NCBI GenBank assembly: GCA_007258455.2
Contig: VDFB02373365.1
Span: 219,862,162-219,926,161 of the forward strand
Length of the DNA stretch: 64,000 nt
Source: Sequoia sempervirens
Lineage: Eukaryota; Streptophyta; Pinopsida; Cupressales; Cupressaceae
Direction of reading: 5' to 3'
Numbering within the stretch: the first letter of the stretch is position 1; every line of letters begins with the position of its first letter. This document shows, one piece after another, positions 11,125-21,867 of this stretch. Below the pieces are notes generated by a model. The model made no database searches and was not told the DNA's origin. It saw only the letters and a list, made by a program, of their open reading frames with translations. Both the position numbers and the translations under genes were made by a program.

Positions 11125-11720
11125 TGTTGTACCCCAAAATTAAAAATTTTGTTACACTCGGATATTTTGAAGAAATGAGTAAAAGTCTTGTTAAATCAGT
11201 CAAAAAGGTCAGAATTTGGGTGTGCATGTCTTGCATGAGGGGTTAAAACGCAAAATTTTCAAAATCTGACGATCTAGGTCTGCTAAGAGCGGCTTAAACA
11301 ACAAAACCAGATCTCAGTTTTTCATCCCTAAATTTTAGGAAAACTGCTATTTTTAGAAATTTTCTAAAATTAGTAATGTTTTCTGGGTTTTTCTGGGTTT
11401 CTTTGGAAATGGATACTGGCAAAACTTTCTAAAAATAGAAAGTTGGTCCGACAGGGTCCGAACTGATTTTGATTGGCTCAAAATATGTCCATATCAGGCT
11501 GGTGCAGTCAGAATCTCAAAATAATCAATTTTGCCCTATTGGGTCTATTCTGCTTTTTCAGAAGCATACCAGGAGCTCCGAGGTCATTAATGGAGGTCAT
11601 TCAGCTGCCAGGCGTCAGTTTCAGCATTCAGGTATTCAGCAGAAGGAGAATTCATGAACAAGCATGAAAAATGAGAAAGAAATTAAAAAACGATGAAAAT
11701 TTTCTAACACTGGTGACTTT

Positions 11721-12905
11721 GGGCGCCCCTGGTGAATAAGGGCGCCCATCTTTTTAGGGCATCAGAAGATGAAATTAGGGTTTATGCATCCAATCAAAGT
11801 TGCTTAGTTCTCTTCCAACTCCACAGCAAGTTCGACGGCGCAATCAACAGATTATCCAGTCATCAGGAATTCAGCGTTGAACGAAGGTATCCAGACTAAT
11901 GTCAGAACAAGAGAAAATGAAAATTATCAGAATTTGACTAACTCTGGATAAAGTGGGCGCCCCTGGTGAAGAAGGGTGCCCAGCTTTTTGAGGAACCTAA
12001 TCCAGCAATTAGGGTTTGAGAATATGCTTGCTCTTTCCAGATTCAACCAGCTTCGACGTGCCTGTCTCCGTTAGATCATCCAACTGCTCAATCTTCAGCA
12101 AATTCAAATCGAACTCAAAGGTACAAAATGAAGGTTTCAAACTCTGAAGGAAGTCAGATCTAAAATGGCTAAGTCTGGGTGAAGTGGGCGCCCCTGGTGA
12201 ATAAGGGCGCCCAAGTTTTCAGGGGCTCTAACAGATGAATTCAGAGAAGTATGTCTAACGTGATCTCTTCACGATTGATCCAGCTCTCCAACGAGATATC
12301 CAACGCGTCTATCGGAGGTCGCAATCACCAGATACAAGAAGCCGAACAGAGGGTCTGGCGAGAGTTGAATTTCAAAGTTCAGAAGCAAACACAAAAAAGG
12401 GTAAAAATAAGCTAACTCTGGTAAACATGGGCGCCCCTAGCCAAGATGGGCGCCCAAACTTTTGAGGGTCTAAAGTTTATTATTTTGCAGAGTTCGTCTG
12501 AGAAGACCCCTCCTCATATCTCGATAGCTTCACGATGAGTATAACCGCCAGTCAATCCGACGCCCGGAGCTCCAGATTCAACGAGATCGTCTGTAGAAGA
12601 GTAGCTAATGAAGAAATTTGAAGATCAGAAAAGTGGCTATCTCTGGGTGAAATGGGCGCCCCTGGAAGGAAAAGGCTCCCATGAATTCGAAGGTCAAGAT
12701 CAAGTTTTTCGCCAGAGGTGCCTCCAGAACATCTTTCTCAGAATCAGTCAGGCTTCGCCGTGAAACCTTCGGCTTGCCTGTCGGATCAATCTGCAAATGG
12801 GAAATCAAAGGCAAAGTTGGAGGTCAAAAGGAAGAAAAGTTGAAAATGTTAAAAATTTGGCTAACATTGGGTGAAGTGGGGGCCCCTGGTGAAGAAGGGC
12901 ACCCA
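11721..12905 (+). repeat. Six ~231-bp repeats with GGGCGCCC stem-loops (A)
   Basis: GGGCGCCC or one-base variants start at 11721, 11955, 12186, 12429, 12654 and 12878, each followed within ~20 bases by a second GGGCGCCC-like octamer. Around each pair the unit shows CTAACTCTGG upstream and CAGC...TTCGACG-like blocks downstream. The steps (234, 231, 243, 225, 224) nearly equal those in B, so the array predates their split. Confidence 0.9.
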
Positions 12906-13797
12906 ACTTCTCATGCCTTAGAAGAATTTTCGAGATTTTCAAATTTTCAAAATTGCAAATGAAGAAAGAGGCGTCCAAGTGCATTGAACAGAGATTTTAG
13001 GGTTTTGAAATAAAAGCAAAAGAAAGAAAAACCTAATTCAAGCCCCAAAGTCTTTAACATCTTTTTTTCATGTAATTTTCATTATTTTTGCAGGTAGCAA
13101 TCAGAGGAGAAAGTTGGAGCAGCAAGTTTGAAGAAATTTTTCAAGATTCAACTGCTTAGCTTGCTGGTTTTTCATCATATTTTTCAGATCAGCAAACATA
13201 AACCCTTGCTTTTTCAAGCTTTTTCATCCAGAAGATCAGACTTTTCAAAGAGAAGGCCAACGTTTTCGGTTTTCAATCATCTGGGTCCTTTCACTTCAAT
13301 CTTCTGAAGGAAATTTTCAAGAACTTCATCAAGTTGCAGCAGCTGCTTTTATTTTGCATGTCAGTGAAATCCTCAATGCATTCAGTTTTCAATCATCTGG
13401 GTCCTCTCAAATCAGTCTTCTAAAGAAAACCCATATCACAGCTTTTTTCAAGAAAATTTCAAATCCTAGGGTTGGCTGCTTTTTTTATCAGCCATCAGGG
13501 TTTTGCAAATCTAATCAACTAGGTCCATTTCTAATCATATTCTGAACAACCCAGGTGCCAGCTTTTTTCGGAAAATTGAAGAAATTAGGGTTTGCTGCTT
13601 TTTCGGCAAGATTCAAAATTTTCAAAAACGGACGATCTGGGTTGTCTTGTAACGAATTTCTGAACAAAACCCATATCTCGAATAATTTTCAAAAAATTTG
13701 TCCGTTGGAGCAAGAAAATCAGCATTCTAAAAATAGAAATTGCTCAAAACTTGTCAGAACTAGGGCGAGTTTACAGTCGTTCTTCAAGTTTTCCGAA

Positions 13798-14214
13798 ATG
13801 GAGTACACTCCCAATGTTTTCAAGACTGAATCAGCTCTCTATCATGACTACATCAAAACGGTTGAGACAGACTTGCATCATATCAAGCCGGTGTTCGATC
13901 TACATGCCTTGGAGAGCGCAGGCAACACCTCAATCAGAAACCTGGGACATTCTGGACTCCTCGCAGCAGCGTCAATTCCTATATCAGTTCAGAGTCTTGA
14001 GTTCGTAATCACTTGCATCAAGCATTACAACCCGGCTACAAGGGAGATCCAATCAGCCGATGGCAGATTGATTTGCAGTCTGAAGCCTGATATGATCAAG
14101 AAGTGTTTTTCCATTCCCCCATGGCTTGAAAGCGTTACTATCTCAAAGGGTGAATGTGAAAGAATATGGGTGAGGCATAAGGAAAAATACAAGAAGAAGA
14201 TTGTAATGAAGTGA
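13798..14214 (+). pseudogene. A-borne gene, 5' part (truncated)
   Basis: Best start is the ATG at 13798 (MEYTPNVFKTESALYHDYIK); the frame is open further upstream without a clear earlier start. It continues ALESAGNTSIRNLGHSGLLA, IKHYNPATREIQSADGRLIC and CFSIPPWLESVTISKGECE, near-identical to B. A stop at 14212-14214 follows a frame disruption, then the deletion joint. I do not recognise the family. The pattern (hydrophobic segment, HYNP, DGRL, IP-PW) recurs in copy C, so the region is conserved as protein. Non-functional here. Confidence 0.75.
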
Positions 14215-14252
14215 ATGAAAGAAAAACATAAGACTGCCAAGTCACACTTCCA

Positions 14253-14418
14253 TGATGTCAGCAAAGTTTGAGAAGGCAGCCAATAAGGTCGAAGATTTCC
14301 TGAGATCTGTTGGAGATGGTGAAGATATTCTAGAAAAGTGGTGTTTTTCTATTGAGGGCATAAATGCACCGAACCAGGACACAGTTTCTAATTTTCTAGC
14401 GGATGTGATTTAGCTTTA
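14253..14418 (+). pseudogene. A-borne gene, C-terminal remnant
   Basis: MMSAKFEKAANKVEDFLRSV, DGEDILEKWC and DTVSNFLADVI correspond to the extreme C-terminus of the B gene (33965-34132). The ~2.35 kb between is deleted. A TAG replaces the penultimate codon relative to B. Confidence 0.75.
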
Positions 14419-14657
14419 AAGCAGCTTTCTTCTAGAAGCTTTCTTTCCCGCTTTCTTTCTATTCTTGGAATGATCCTTATCCATTCTTTGAGAAGAGAAA
14501 GAAGATAAAATGTAATGGTTGGCGTTTCCCGCTTTTATGCTTTCTAGGGTTTTAGATGTTATCTTCTTTCTAGATTTAGTAATAAAGCTTGCTTGCTGAG
14601 CAAGCCCTAGATTGTGAAAGCAAGGAGATTTTAGGGTTCCCTACTCCTCTGCTTCTC

Positions 14658-14665
14658 TATAAATA
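14658..14665 (+). promoter_or_regulatory. TATA box of element A
   Basis: TATAAATA within ctctataaataagag, conserved in B (34368-34375). Position 777 bp before the LTR end fits U3/R/U5 order. Confidence 0.6.
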
Positions 14666-14715
14666 AGAGTCTTGCTCATTAGTTTTCTTTAATGGTTATT
14701 GTCATAGCAAATTGC

Positions 14716-15014
14716 GAGCCTGAATTGCAGCAAATTGTTATTCAGTTTCAGTTCACTTAGTTGGAACCGTGCTAGTGAGAACAAAACGCTGAGCCTATTG
14801 TGCCTTCTATTTGTTGCTTAAGTATTGTTCAATTGTGTTGTGATAGCAAATTGTTGAGCCTCTTTAGCCAACAAGGAGTTAATGTGATTGTTGTTTCTAT
14901 TGTGTGAAGAGCAAGATTGCAAGCCTCTTTAGCTGCAATTTCTTGTTCCAGGCATATTAGAAGTGGGTTTTGTTCCAGAGATTTGAGTAATAAAATCATG
15001 AGCCTCCTTTGCCT
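14716..15014 (+). repeat. Five GAGCC(T) repeats in the R-U5 region of A
   Basis: GAGCC or AAGCC followed by a T-rich step and GCC/GC occurs at 14716, 14791, 14856, 14921 and 15000, steps of 65-79 bp. B keeps four of them (34423, 34488, 34552, 34631). They lie downstream of the TATA box, so they would be in the RNA leader. Confidence 0.65.
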
Positions 15015-15435
15015 TGGTCCAAAATCTCAAATTTCCGTTATTTATGTTCTATTTCTATAAGCTTGATTTCAACTTGCATTGAAGTGTGTAGATGTTTGTT
15101 GGGAGATAGTTTATTGAAGTATTTTGTCAGAAATCTACCTTGTTAATTTCTTGCTTCTCTCGCTCTGCTATTACTTGAGAAGCCAGAAACGTCTTCAGTT
15201 TAAGTTAGTCGTAGTTGAAATCCTTAAAATCGGAAAATCTCAGCTGCGGCATTTGTGTTTAGAAAACCTTGTGCTCTAAGCTGATCAAAAAGATAGGCAA
15301 CTTAGTTTTAGTGTACTTTCTTTCAAACACCATCAGCAAGAGGGAGCTTCCCCTCCTAATTTGAAAAGCAGTTTATCTGTGCATAGCTGTCCGTTTCAAA
15401 TACGCATTCCAGAGGTGCGAATTTAAACGCCAACA

Positions 15436-15712
15436 AAGTACATATTGCCAATTTTATAAGGAGTTGTCAATTACGTAGCATAAGCAAGCCCAAAAAAACA
15501 CAAGCTTGGGCTCTCCCAACATCTGCCCATGCCTAAAGTGTTCATGGGAGAGCATCCCCATGGACTTTGTAAGTGGACTTCCAAAGTCTATGCATGGACA
15601 TCGTCATAGCTTTGTTGTTGTAAACCATTTTAGTAACATGTGTATTCTGATGGCTTACAAAAAGACACTAACTGTGAGTGTTGTAGTTGAGTTTTTATTC
15701 ATGAATGGATAA
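15436..15712 (+). pseudogene. Chromovirus integrase relic, right half
   Basis: Continues the frame broken by element A: HIANFIRSCQL, SISKPKK, then WESIPMDFVSGLPKSMHGH, SFVVVNHFSNMCILMAYKK. This is the start of the integrase core with the first catalytic Asp (MDFVSGLP) in the chromovirus style. The rest of the core and the flanking pol are absent. Frameshifts and a stop mark it as old. Confidence 0.8.
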
Positions 15713-16056
15713 TAACTACAAGATCACTTGAATCATTGAGTACCGAGGCAATATGCATGAAACAAACGCTTAGGACTCAAACCCAAGTCTTGTCAATTCT
15801 AGCCAAACTCACAAGACTTGCCAAGTCCCGAGCCTCAAAACTAGTTGCAAAATAGAGGCAAAAAGGTTCAAAAAAAGAAAAAGCAAAAAAGGTTGAAAAT
15901 CTAAAACCTCAAAACCTAGAAAGAATGTACATCACTTCAAAATGTTGTTCATTTCATTTGCAAAGCACAAACAAGGAGAAAACAAGAGCAATTGAAGCCA
16001 AAATATCCATTGAAGTAAAAACAAGAAAACATAGTTAGGGCCTAATTACTACTTTA
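15713..16056. other. No gene seen
   Basis: Unassigned AT-rich intron DNA between the integrase relic and solo LTR S1. Confidence 0.5.
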
Positions 16057-17441
16057 TGTAATGTCCCTGTTTTAGCTGACGTTGTTGTTGAGGAGTGAGC
16101 CTATCAATTTGACCCTCGTAGGCTAACAGTTTTGATTAGAGAGTTGTCCTTGGAAGTTATCCTAAGTTTCGAGACATCACTCCATCAGTTGATTCAAGTT
16201 TGGGCCTTTGCAGAGACTTACAAAGTGATATTCAGACACTATTTATAGTAAATCAGGCAGACAGGGGTTACTATTTCTGGCAGGGCACCTGGTTCAGTTG
16301 GTCATCTCAATTTCGACCCAGTTTGACAGTTTGATGAGCAAACGGTGAATAAGAGAGCATTTAATAATAATTAAATAATTATTATTATGACTTTATATTA
16401 TAAAGTCACTTTAAGTGAAATATTAAAATATTAACTAATGGCGAATTATAAAGTATTTAATACTTTATAATAGTGGAGTATTATTAATATTAAATGAGTA
16501 TTTATTACTCATTTAAAAAGGATGCCATTTCTTAATGAAATTGCCTAAGTTTCAAAAGAGGCGAATTTAATATTATTAAATGCATTTAAATTGCTTTTTT
16601 GAAGGGGGGGTCGAATTTTTGAGAGAGGTATTTATTTCTCAAAGACAGAATAGAACTCATTATGATATGATTATTCAAATTTTGTCTTTTCTCTCTGAGA
16701 ACAATTTGGAGTTGGAGAAACAAGGGTTTCTACAATCAAGTTTTGGAGAACGTCAACTCTTCAGAATCAAGCATACTGAGGTTGTGAAAGATCAGCTGAA
16801 GCTTGCTAACAAGGTAGCTTTGTTCAGAAGTTACATTCGTGCTTACAGAGGAAAATCAGTAAGGGTTTTGAAGGAAAAAGTATTGAATCAAAAACAGGTC
16901 GATTTTCAATCTCATTCACCAGATCTCAGGCATATTCCTTCAGCCGTACGGCTTTCTTTATTGCAGCCAGGCCGTACATCTCCAGCACTTAGGCGTGTGA
17001 ACTTGGGAGCCAAATCGCCTATTTCTTTTGGTCTCTTCTACTTCCATTTGGGACGCATATTCCTTTGGAAGCTTCTGGCGTCATTCCTTGGCTAGATGTC
17101 AAGCAATTTCGAGCTTCTCAATTTATTGTTCTTTGCTGCAAATAAACCAGGTTTCTTAGTCATTCTTTCAACTGATTTTTATCTTGCATGTTTGCCTTTT
17201 TATTCGCAAGATATAGATTCATTCTTGTAATCATTTTGCAAGCTAAATAAAGCCAATCGCCATTGTTAGATGATAGTCTACTTCAATATTTATCATTCCA
17301 GCATTATATTTAATTCATGTATGTCAAAAATTGCATAAACCCTCTTATTGCAAAAACTACAAAAAATCACAAACCCTCAAAACATCAAACAAACTTCATT
17401 CAAGATTCAGTCAGGGGTTGAGAGACACCTGGTCTCTTACA
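16057..17441 (+). mobile_element. Solo LTR S1 (1385 bp)
   Basis: Starts TGTAATGTCCCTG and ends CTGGTCTCTTACA, the same ends as S2, and shares the CCTCGTAGGCTAA block near its start and the GCCGTAC motifs (16943, 16970). The flanking 5-mers CTTTA and CTTGT do not match, so the duplication has decayed or one end was rearranged. No internal region. Confidence 0.75.
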
Positions 17442-17940
17442 CTTGTTAGATTCAATGTTTCCGTTTTTTGAAATTTTTTGAACGTAGACTCTTGGAGCTT
17501 GGTTAAAATTGCTCAAATAATGAAAAATGGCATGTGCCATTAAGAGATGTCGTCTCAAAGACCTTAGTTTGGGATGCACATGAACTTCATGAGGGGTGTT
17601 GCCCATAGAAACAAAATTCCGAAAAAAATTACAACTAATCATAATTAATTCACAATCAGTCACGACATTAATTTTTTCCCTAAAAAATCGCAAATCCACA
17701 AAAAACCATTAACAGCGATTTCAATGATTTTTTTGCATTTAAATCACACAAAAATCGAGTCAAAATTGTGTTTTAAAGCAATAAAAATCACATCAAGCTT
17801 CCCACAAATCACGAACTTGTGAAATCCTAAAACCACGAAAAAACTTATGAAGGCTCAATTGCGCAACATTTTCAGGCATGTTACCACAGTTTTTGACCCT
17901 CCTTTGTAAATCGTATCCACTTTTTCAAATTTTGTCAAAG
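17442..17940. other. No gene seen
   Basis: AT-rich DNA between S1 and the repeat leader of copy C. Nothing recognised. Confidence 0.5.
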
Positions 17941-17946
17941 TTAAAA

Positions 17947-18349
17947 TTGTCGGTCTTCCCTTTGGTTTTCAAAACCTTGTCAGGCCCCACTTAGGTTGTC
18001 ACAACCTCATTTCTGCCCGAAATTTTAAAATTTAAGTCCAACTCCCCTTTCAAGTTGGCCTTTCATAAAGTTTTTAGAACTACGTTGGGCCCCAAAGCAC
18101 TTGTCACAACTTTCGTAAATGCCAACAAAATTAAAGTTAAAATGATTTCAAAGTTTTGTGAAGGTTTCGAAACCTCTGTCGGCCCCCGACAAGGTTGTTA
18201 GAACCATGTTTTCTTCTAAAGGAAAGTTGATTCTGAATGCTTTTATCCCAAAGAACGATGCATAGAAGATTATGTTGAAGATATGGCATTTCAAAACCTT
18301 CTACCAGTTTCCAAACCTCTGTCAGTCCTCAACAAGGTTGTCAAAACCA
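17947..18349 (+). repeat. Palindromic repeat leader of copy C
   Basis: Five diverged repeats of a TGTC(A/G)GnCCCC...GGTTGTCA(C/A)AACC type, at about 17947, 17978, 18084, 18175 and 18318. The fourth contains TGTCGGCCCCCGACA (18179-18193), a perfect 6-bp inverted repeat. Placement upstream of the gene parallels the stem-loop array of A and B though the sequence differs. Confidence 0.55.
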
Positions 18350-18879
18350 CTCATTCCGCCGAAAGGTTTTCTTCTAGCCATTTCTTTTCAAATATTTCAA
18401 AAGCAATTGGAGCAAAAGGGAAGACGGGAAATCTTACATGCGCCAACCTTAATCAGAGGTCATTAACTACCCACCACTCCCTGGCATTAATTGCAAGTGC
18501 TTTTAAGTGAATTGAACTATTTCAGAGGTACATTTTAGCAACGATTGGAGGCAAAATCGAAGTGGAGTGAAAGAAGCGAAATCGCGCAACTAGTGATTCT
18601 TGGAGCTCTAAGCACATTCAAAGGTACTGTTTTCCTTGGCTAAGTTATAATTTGCTGAAATATAGTGCATTTATACCCCAAAAGAAGAGAATTGCATTGG
18701 CATAGGTTTTTTCCATTCTTCTCTACAAATTGAGTGTATACTCTAAGGTTTTGGTCATCACGAAATATAAATACTAGGGTTATGAGTATGTTTTTGGCTT
18801 AACTAGCATGATGCCAGAAATGGGGGATACCAAGCTAGGGCATGTAAGTTTGGACAAATCTTGGGATAGAATTGGGAAA

Positions 18880-21867
18880 GATAACCAACCACCCATTACC
18901 CAAAAATTGATTGAGTGGATTGTTACAAGCTATCACATTCCCAGTGGCCATTCAATGTCTCAACTTAATATTGGAGTGCATTAATCATTATGATCCTAAA
19001 ATGCAAGAGGTTAGGACAAATGATAACCGGTTAGCAGTGAAGATTCAAAGGGCTACCTTCACTTCTTGCTTAAAAATCCCATAGAGAGCTATATGCAAAT
19101 TTTGATTTTACCTCTTTGTACGCTGCTTTTTCTTAAAAGAAAGGCAGGGATAGGAATGTGATTGCCAAGGAATGGTTTGCCACACCTAAGAAGGGCAAAT
19201 CTTAATTGCCCAAAAGTCTAAACAAAAATCACTTTGTGGACGAGATTTTTGACATAATTGTGCTTTTGCATAGGTTAAGGGGCAACAAGAGGGCTCATGA
19301 GTTTGAGGAATGGATGTACATTTTCGTGCAGATTATTATTGAGGGTGTGTAGTTCTTGGATTGGGTGTAGCTCATCAGTGAACAAATACATCACATGATC
19401 ATTCACTTCCCAATCAATAGATTTTTCTACATGTCCTCATATTTGATTTATGTTATTGCTAGTACCAGACCTTGGCCTGGATTGAGGCGAAGTGCAACCC
19501 AATGCCAAGAGGTTCCAATTTTTTATTATTATGATAAGCTCCAATTCGGAAAAAGCTATCATCACCATAGGAGAATTCATGACAACTTTACCATGAGGAT
19601 GGTTCGGGAGATACAAGGGGATATTGGTTTAAGGATTACTCTTGAAGCCATAAAGTTAATTGACACCTACGAGAGTCAATTCATACATTTCCAAAGGTTT
19701 TCATATATCAAAATTGGAGGGTTTGATGGTGCTCCACTAAAGCTCCCTAAGTATGCAGAGGATAAGTTCGTCCTGATAGAAGTCTGCAGGCAGGTGGCAG
19801 AGGTAAATAAAAGGTGTCAGGAGAGAAAAAGGTTGGCATACAGTCCCCTATTGGACTTGGCTATTTTTCTTGTAATTCTATGTCTGATGCACGTAATATT
19901 GAAAGGGACCTTGTTAAATATACTTTGCAATTCTATGATGGAAGGTTTCCTTTTGATAGTAAAGATTTTGTGAAGAACAATCTACAACTAGGTCCTAGAT
20001 TCCATCATGTTCCCAACCTAAAAGGTTATTGGGTAGACTGCGTTGATGAATATGAGGTAAGAAGAAGTTGGATGAGGTTAACCTTAAGGCAACTAAAGAC
20101 ATTCAACTTAAATTGCGATATCCATGTCATGAGTTTGATCTAGTGGATCCCATCTTTATTAACCACATCCAGATTTGGCCTATTGTGTCTATGGATTGGA
20201 GCATCAAAGAAATTGAGACCATTGAGGCTAAGACTATGGTATCTTAAGAAGAACACAAGAGTGGGTTGCTAGAAAGAATGCAGAAAAGAAAGTTCCCCCC
20301 ACCAAATCACAAAGTACTCAGCCTCAAAGAGAAGGTAGCACACCACTTGTGACCTCAGAGACACAAACTTCTACTTCATAATAGGTGCCATTAGAAATGC
20401 AGGGTGGTGGAGATGATGAAACTCCAAAGAGAAATTTGCTAGAGAAAACATGCGAAGAAGATGCCCTTGAGCCTCCTCAACAAGACAAGGATAAAGAAAT
20501 AGCTAAAGAAGACTTGAAGAAACAATCAATGTCTCTACTTCCCATCTCAGGCAAGTGCTTCTTCTTCTCCTGAATCTTCTCCCGATAGAGACACACATGT
20601 TTCCCCTAGGGTACGCCCTACTCCTCCCTCCTCTCCAAAACAAGAGCAATTTGTTACTACTCCTCTGAGAAGAATTTTATTTGGCTCCTCTAGTTCCAAG
20701 TCAGCTACTGCATTCACCACCTCTTTTTGGTTTGACCAGACACTATCAAGGAAAATAAAAATTGTTCAAGTGAGCCTCCCAGAGAAAGACCTTGTAGGTC
20801 AGCTGATTCAAAGGACTCATAAGCCCAAGAGGTTGAAAACTACATCTAGACTATTAGAAGATGATAGCACAAGGAACATATGTGTAGAGGTAGCTCATTC
20901 TTTTGTGCAAAAAGAAGTAAACCAGGCCACTGCCAATGATATCAATGTCACCAGAGTGATTTTGGGGTCTTCTACAAGGGATGAACATGTGCATAACTTC
21001 CTGATAATAGTAGCTAGATTGGTAGAATGAACAACCAAGGACAAGAAAACCAAAAATGAGCTAAAGGGTCAAATTAAAGTTATAACTGAGTGCTTGAAGT
21101 CTGTATTTGGCATTGCTCCACAGCCAATTACTCAAACTGAAGTTGTTTTCGACCTGTCGTCATCACTTGGGAAGGAGGTAGTGAGTAAGATAAAGAATTA
21201 CAACACTTTTGGTAAGGCTACAGAAGAGTGGGCCACGGATATCTTCAACAAAGGAAACCATTTCATCTCGAACATGAAGAGAGTGTGTAAAGACATTAAT
21301 AATCTAAAGGTACAGGTGGAGAAAGATATTGCCTCGGCTGAGCTCGAAGAAAAAGTGTGGACAAATACTCAAGGTGATCTTAAAGGAATGGTGGAATTGG
21401 GCCTCGAGAGGCTGGTCAATGAGAAAATCCTCCCAAACATTGTAGATAATCATTGTTCTATGTGGAAAAAGAGTGTTGAGTGGAAACTCTTTGTTGTTAA
21501 GTAATGCATACAACAATTTGATAAAGTGTTGACGGAATGCAATGTGATCAAAGATGAGATTCAGAAGAACTTCTCTAGACTTGGCCTATAGCTTGTGAAG
21601 GAGGGTAGCAGTGAAGATGAAGATGAAGAGACCTTAAAAGGAAATTTCAAAAGAATGGTTGACAACATCTCTAACAAACGACCATTCAATGTCGAAAGTC
21701 TCAGAAGATTTAGTGGGATCGATTTGATCTCGTTTCAGATGGTTGGACTCGCAGTCACCTATGCAGGAAAAGGGAACAAATTTGTTTGGAAGCTCAGGGC
21801 CAGGAATGCCATCATTCCCCAACATGAGGAGATGCCAATTGTCGTGGAAGCCTTCTATGCTTTCTGA
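18880..21867 (+). pseudogene. Copy C: divergent homologue of the A/B gene
   Basis: Clear protein-level match to the B gene in the same order: CINHYDPKMQEVRTNDNRLA (B: CIKHYNPATREIQSVDGRL) near 18970; SSYLIYVIAS and SYHHHRRIHDNFTM (B: VSYLVYLVAY, LHHYKRVNEAFLM); FSYIKIGGFDGAPLKLPKYA (B: FTYLRVYGYSGAPLMLPRYP); DCVDEYEVRRSWMRLTL (B: NCTNEFEERRRSYSRLTL); GKATEEWATDIFNKGN (B: GKETQEWIESFIVRGK). At least three frames and several stops are used, so it is dead. Nucleotide similarity to B is low although the protein pattern survives, which implies past selection on the protein. Function unknown. Confidence 0.8.

Larger units (their letters stand above)
11125..15435 (+). mobile_element. Element A: giant solo LTR (4.3 kb) with TSD
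   Basis: Starts TGTTGTACCCC, ends CGCCAACA, and is flanked by a perfect 5-bp duplication AAGTA (11120-11124 and 15436-15440). It aligns with element B along its length but lacks about 2.35 kb in the middle. Order: terminal hairpin, CTA-A4-TAG dyads, six GC stem-loop repeats, gene, TATA box (14658), repeated GAGCC motif, end. No second copy of the start exists inside, no PBS and no pol. With the TATA box 777 bp from the end, a solo LTR with an extended U3 is the best reading. A complete non-autonomous element is the alternative. Confidence 0.8.

Noticed and set aside
11721..12905. Regularly spaced palindromes resembling a CRISPR array
   Set aside because: The step is ~231 bp with related, not unique, sequence between palindromes, in a plant LTR; this is a diverged tandem repeat.
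16052..17446. A TSD for solo LTR S1
   Set aside because: Flanks CTTTA and CTTGT share only three bases; not claimed.
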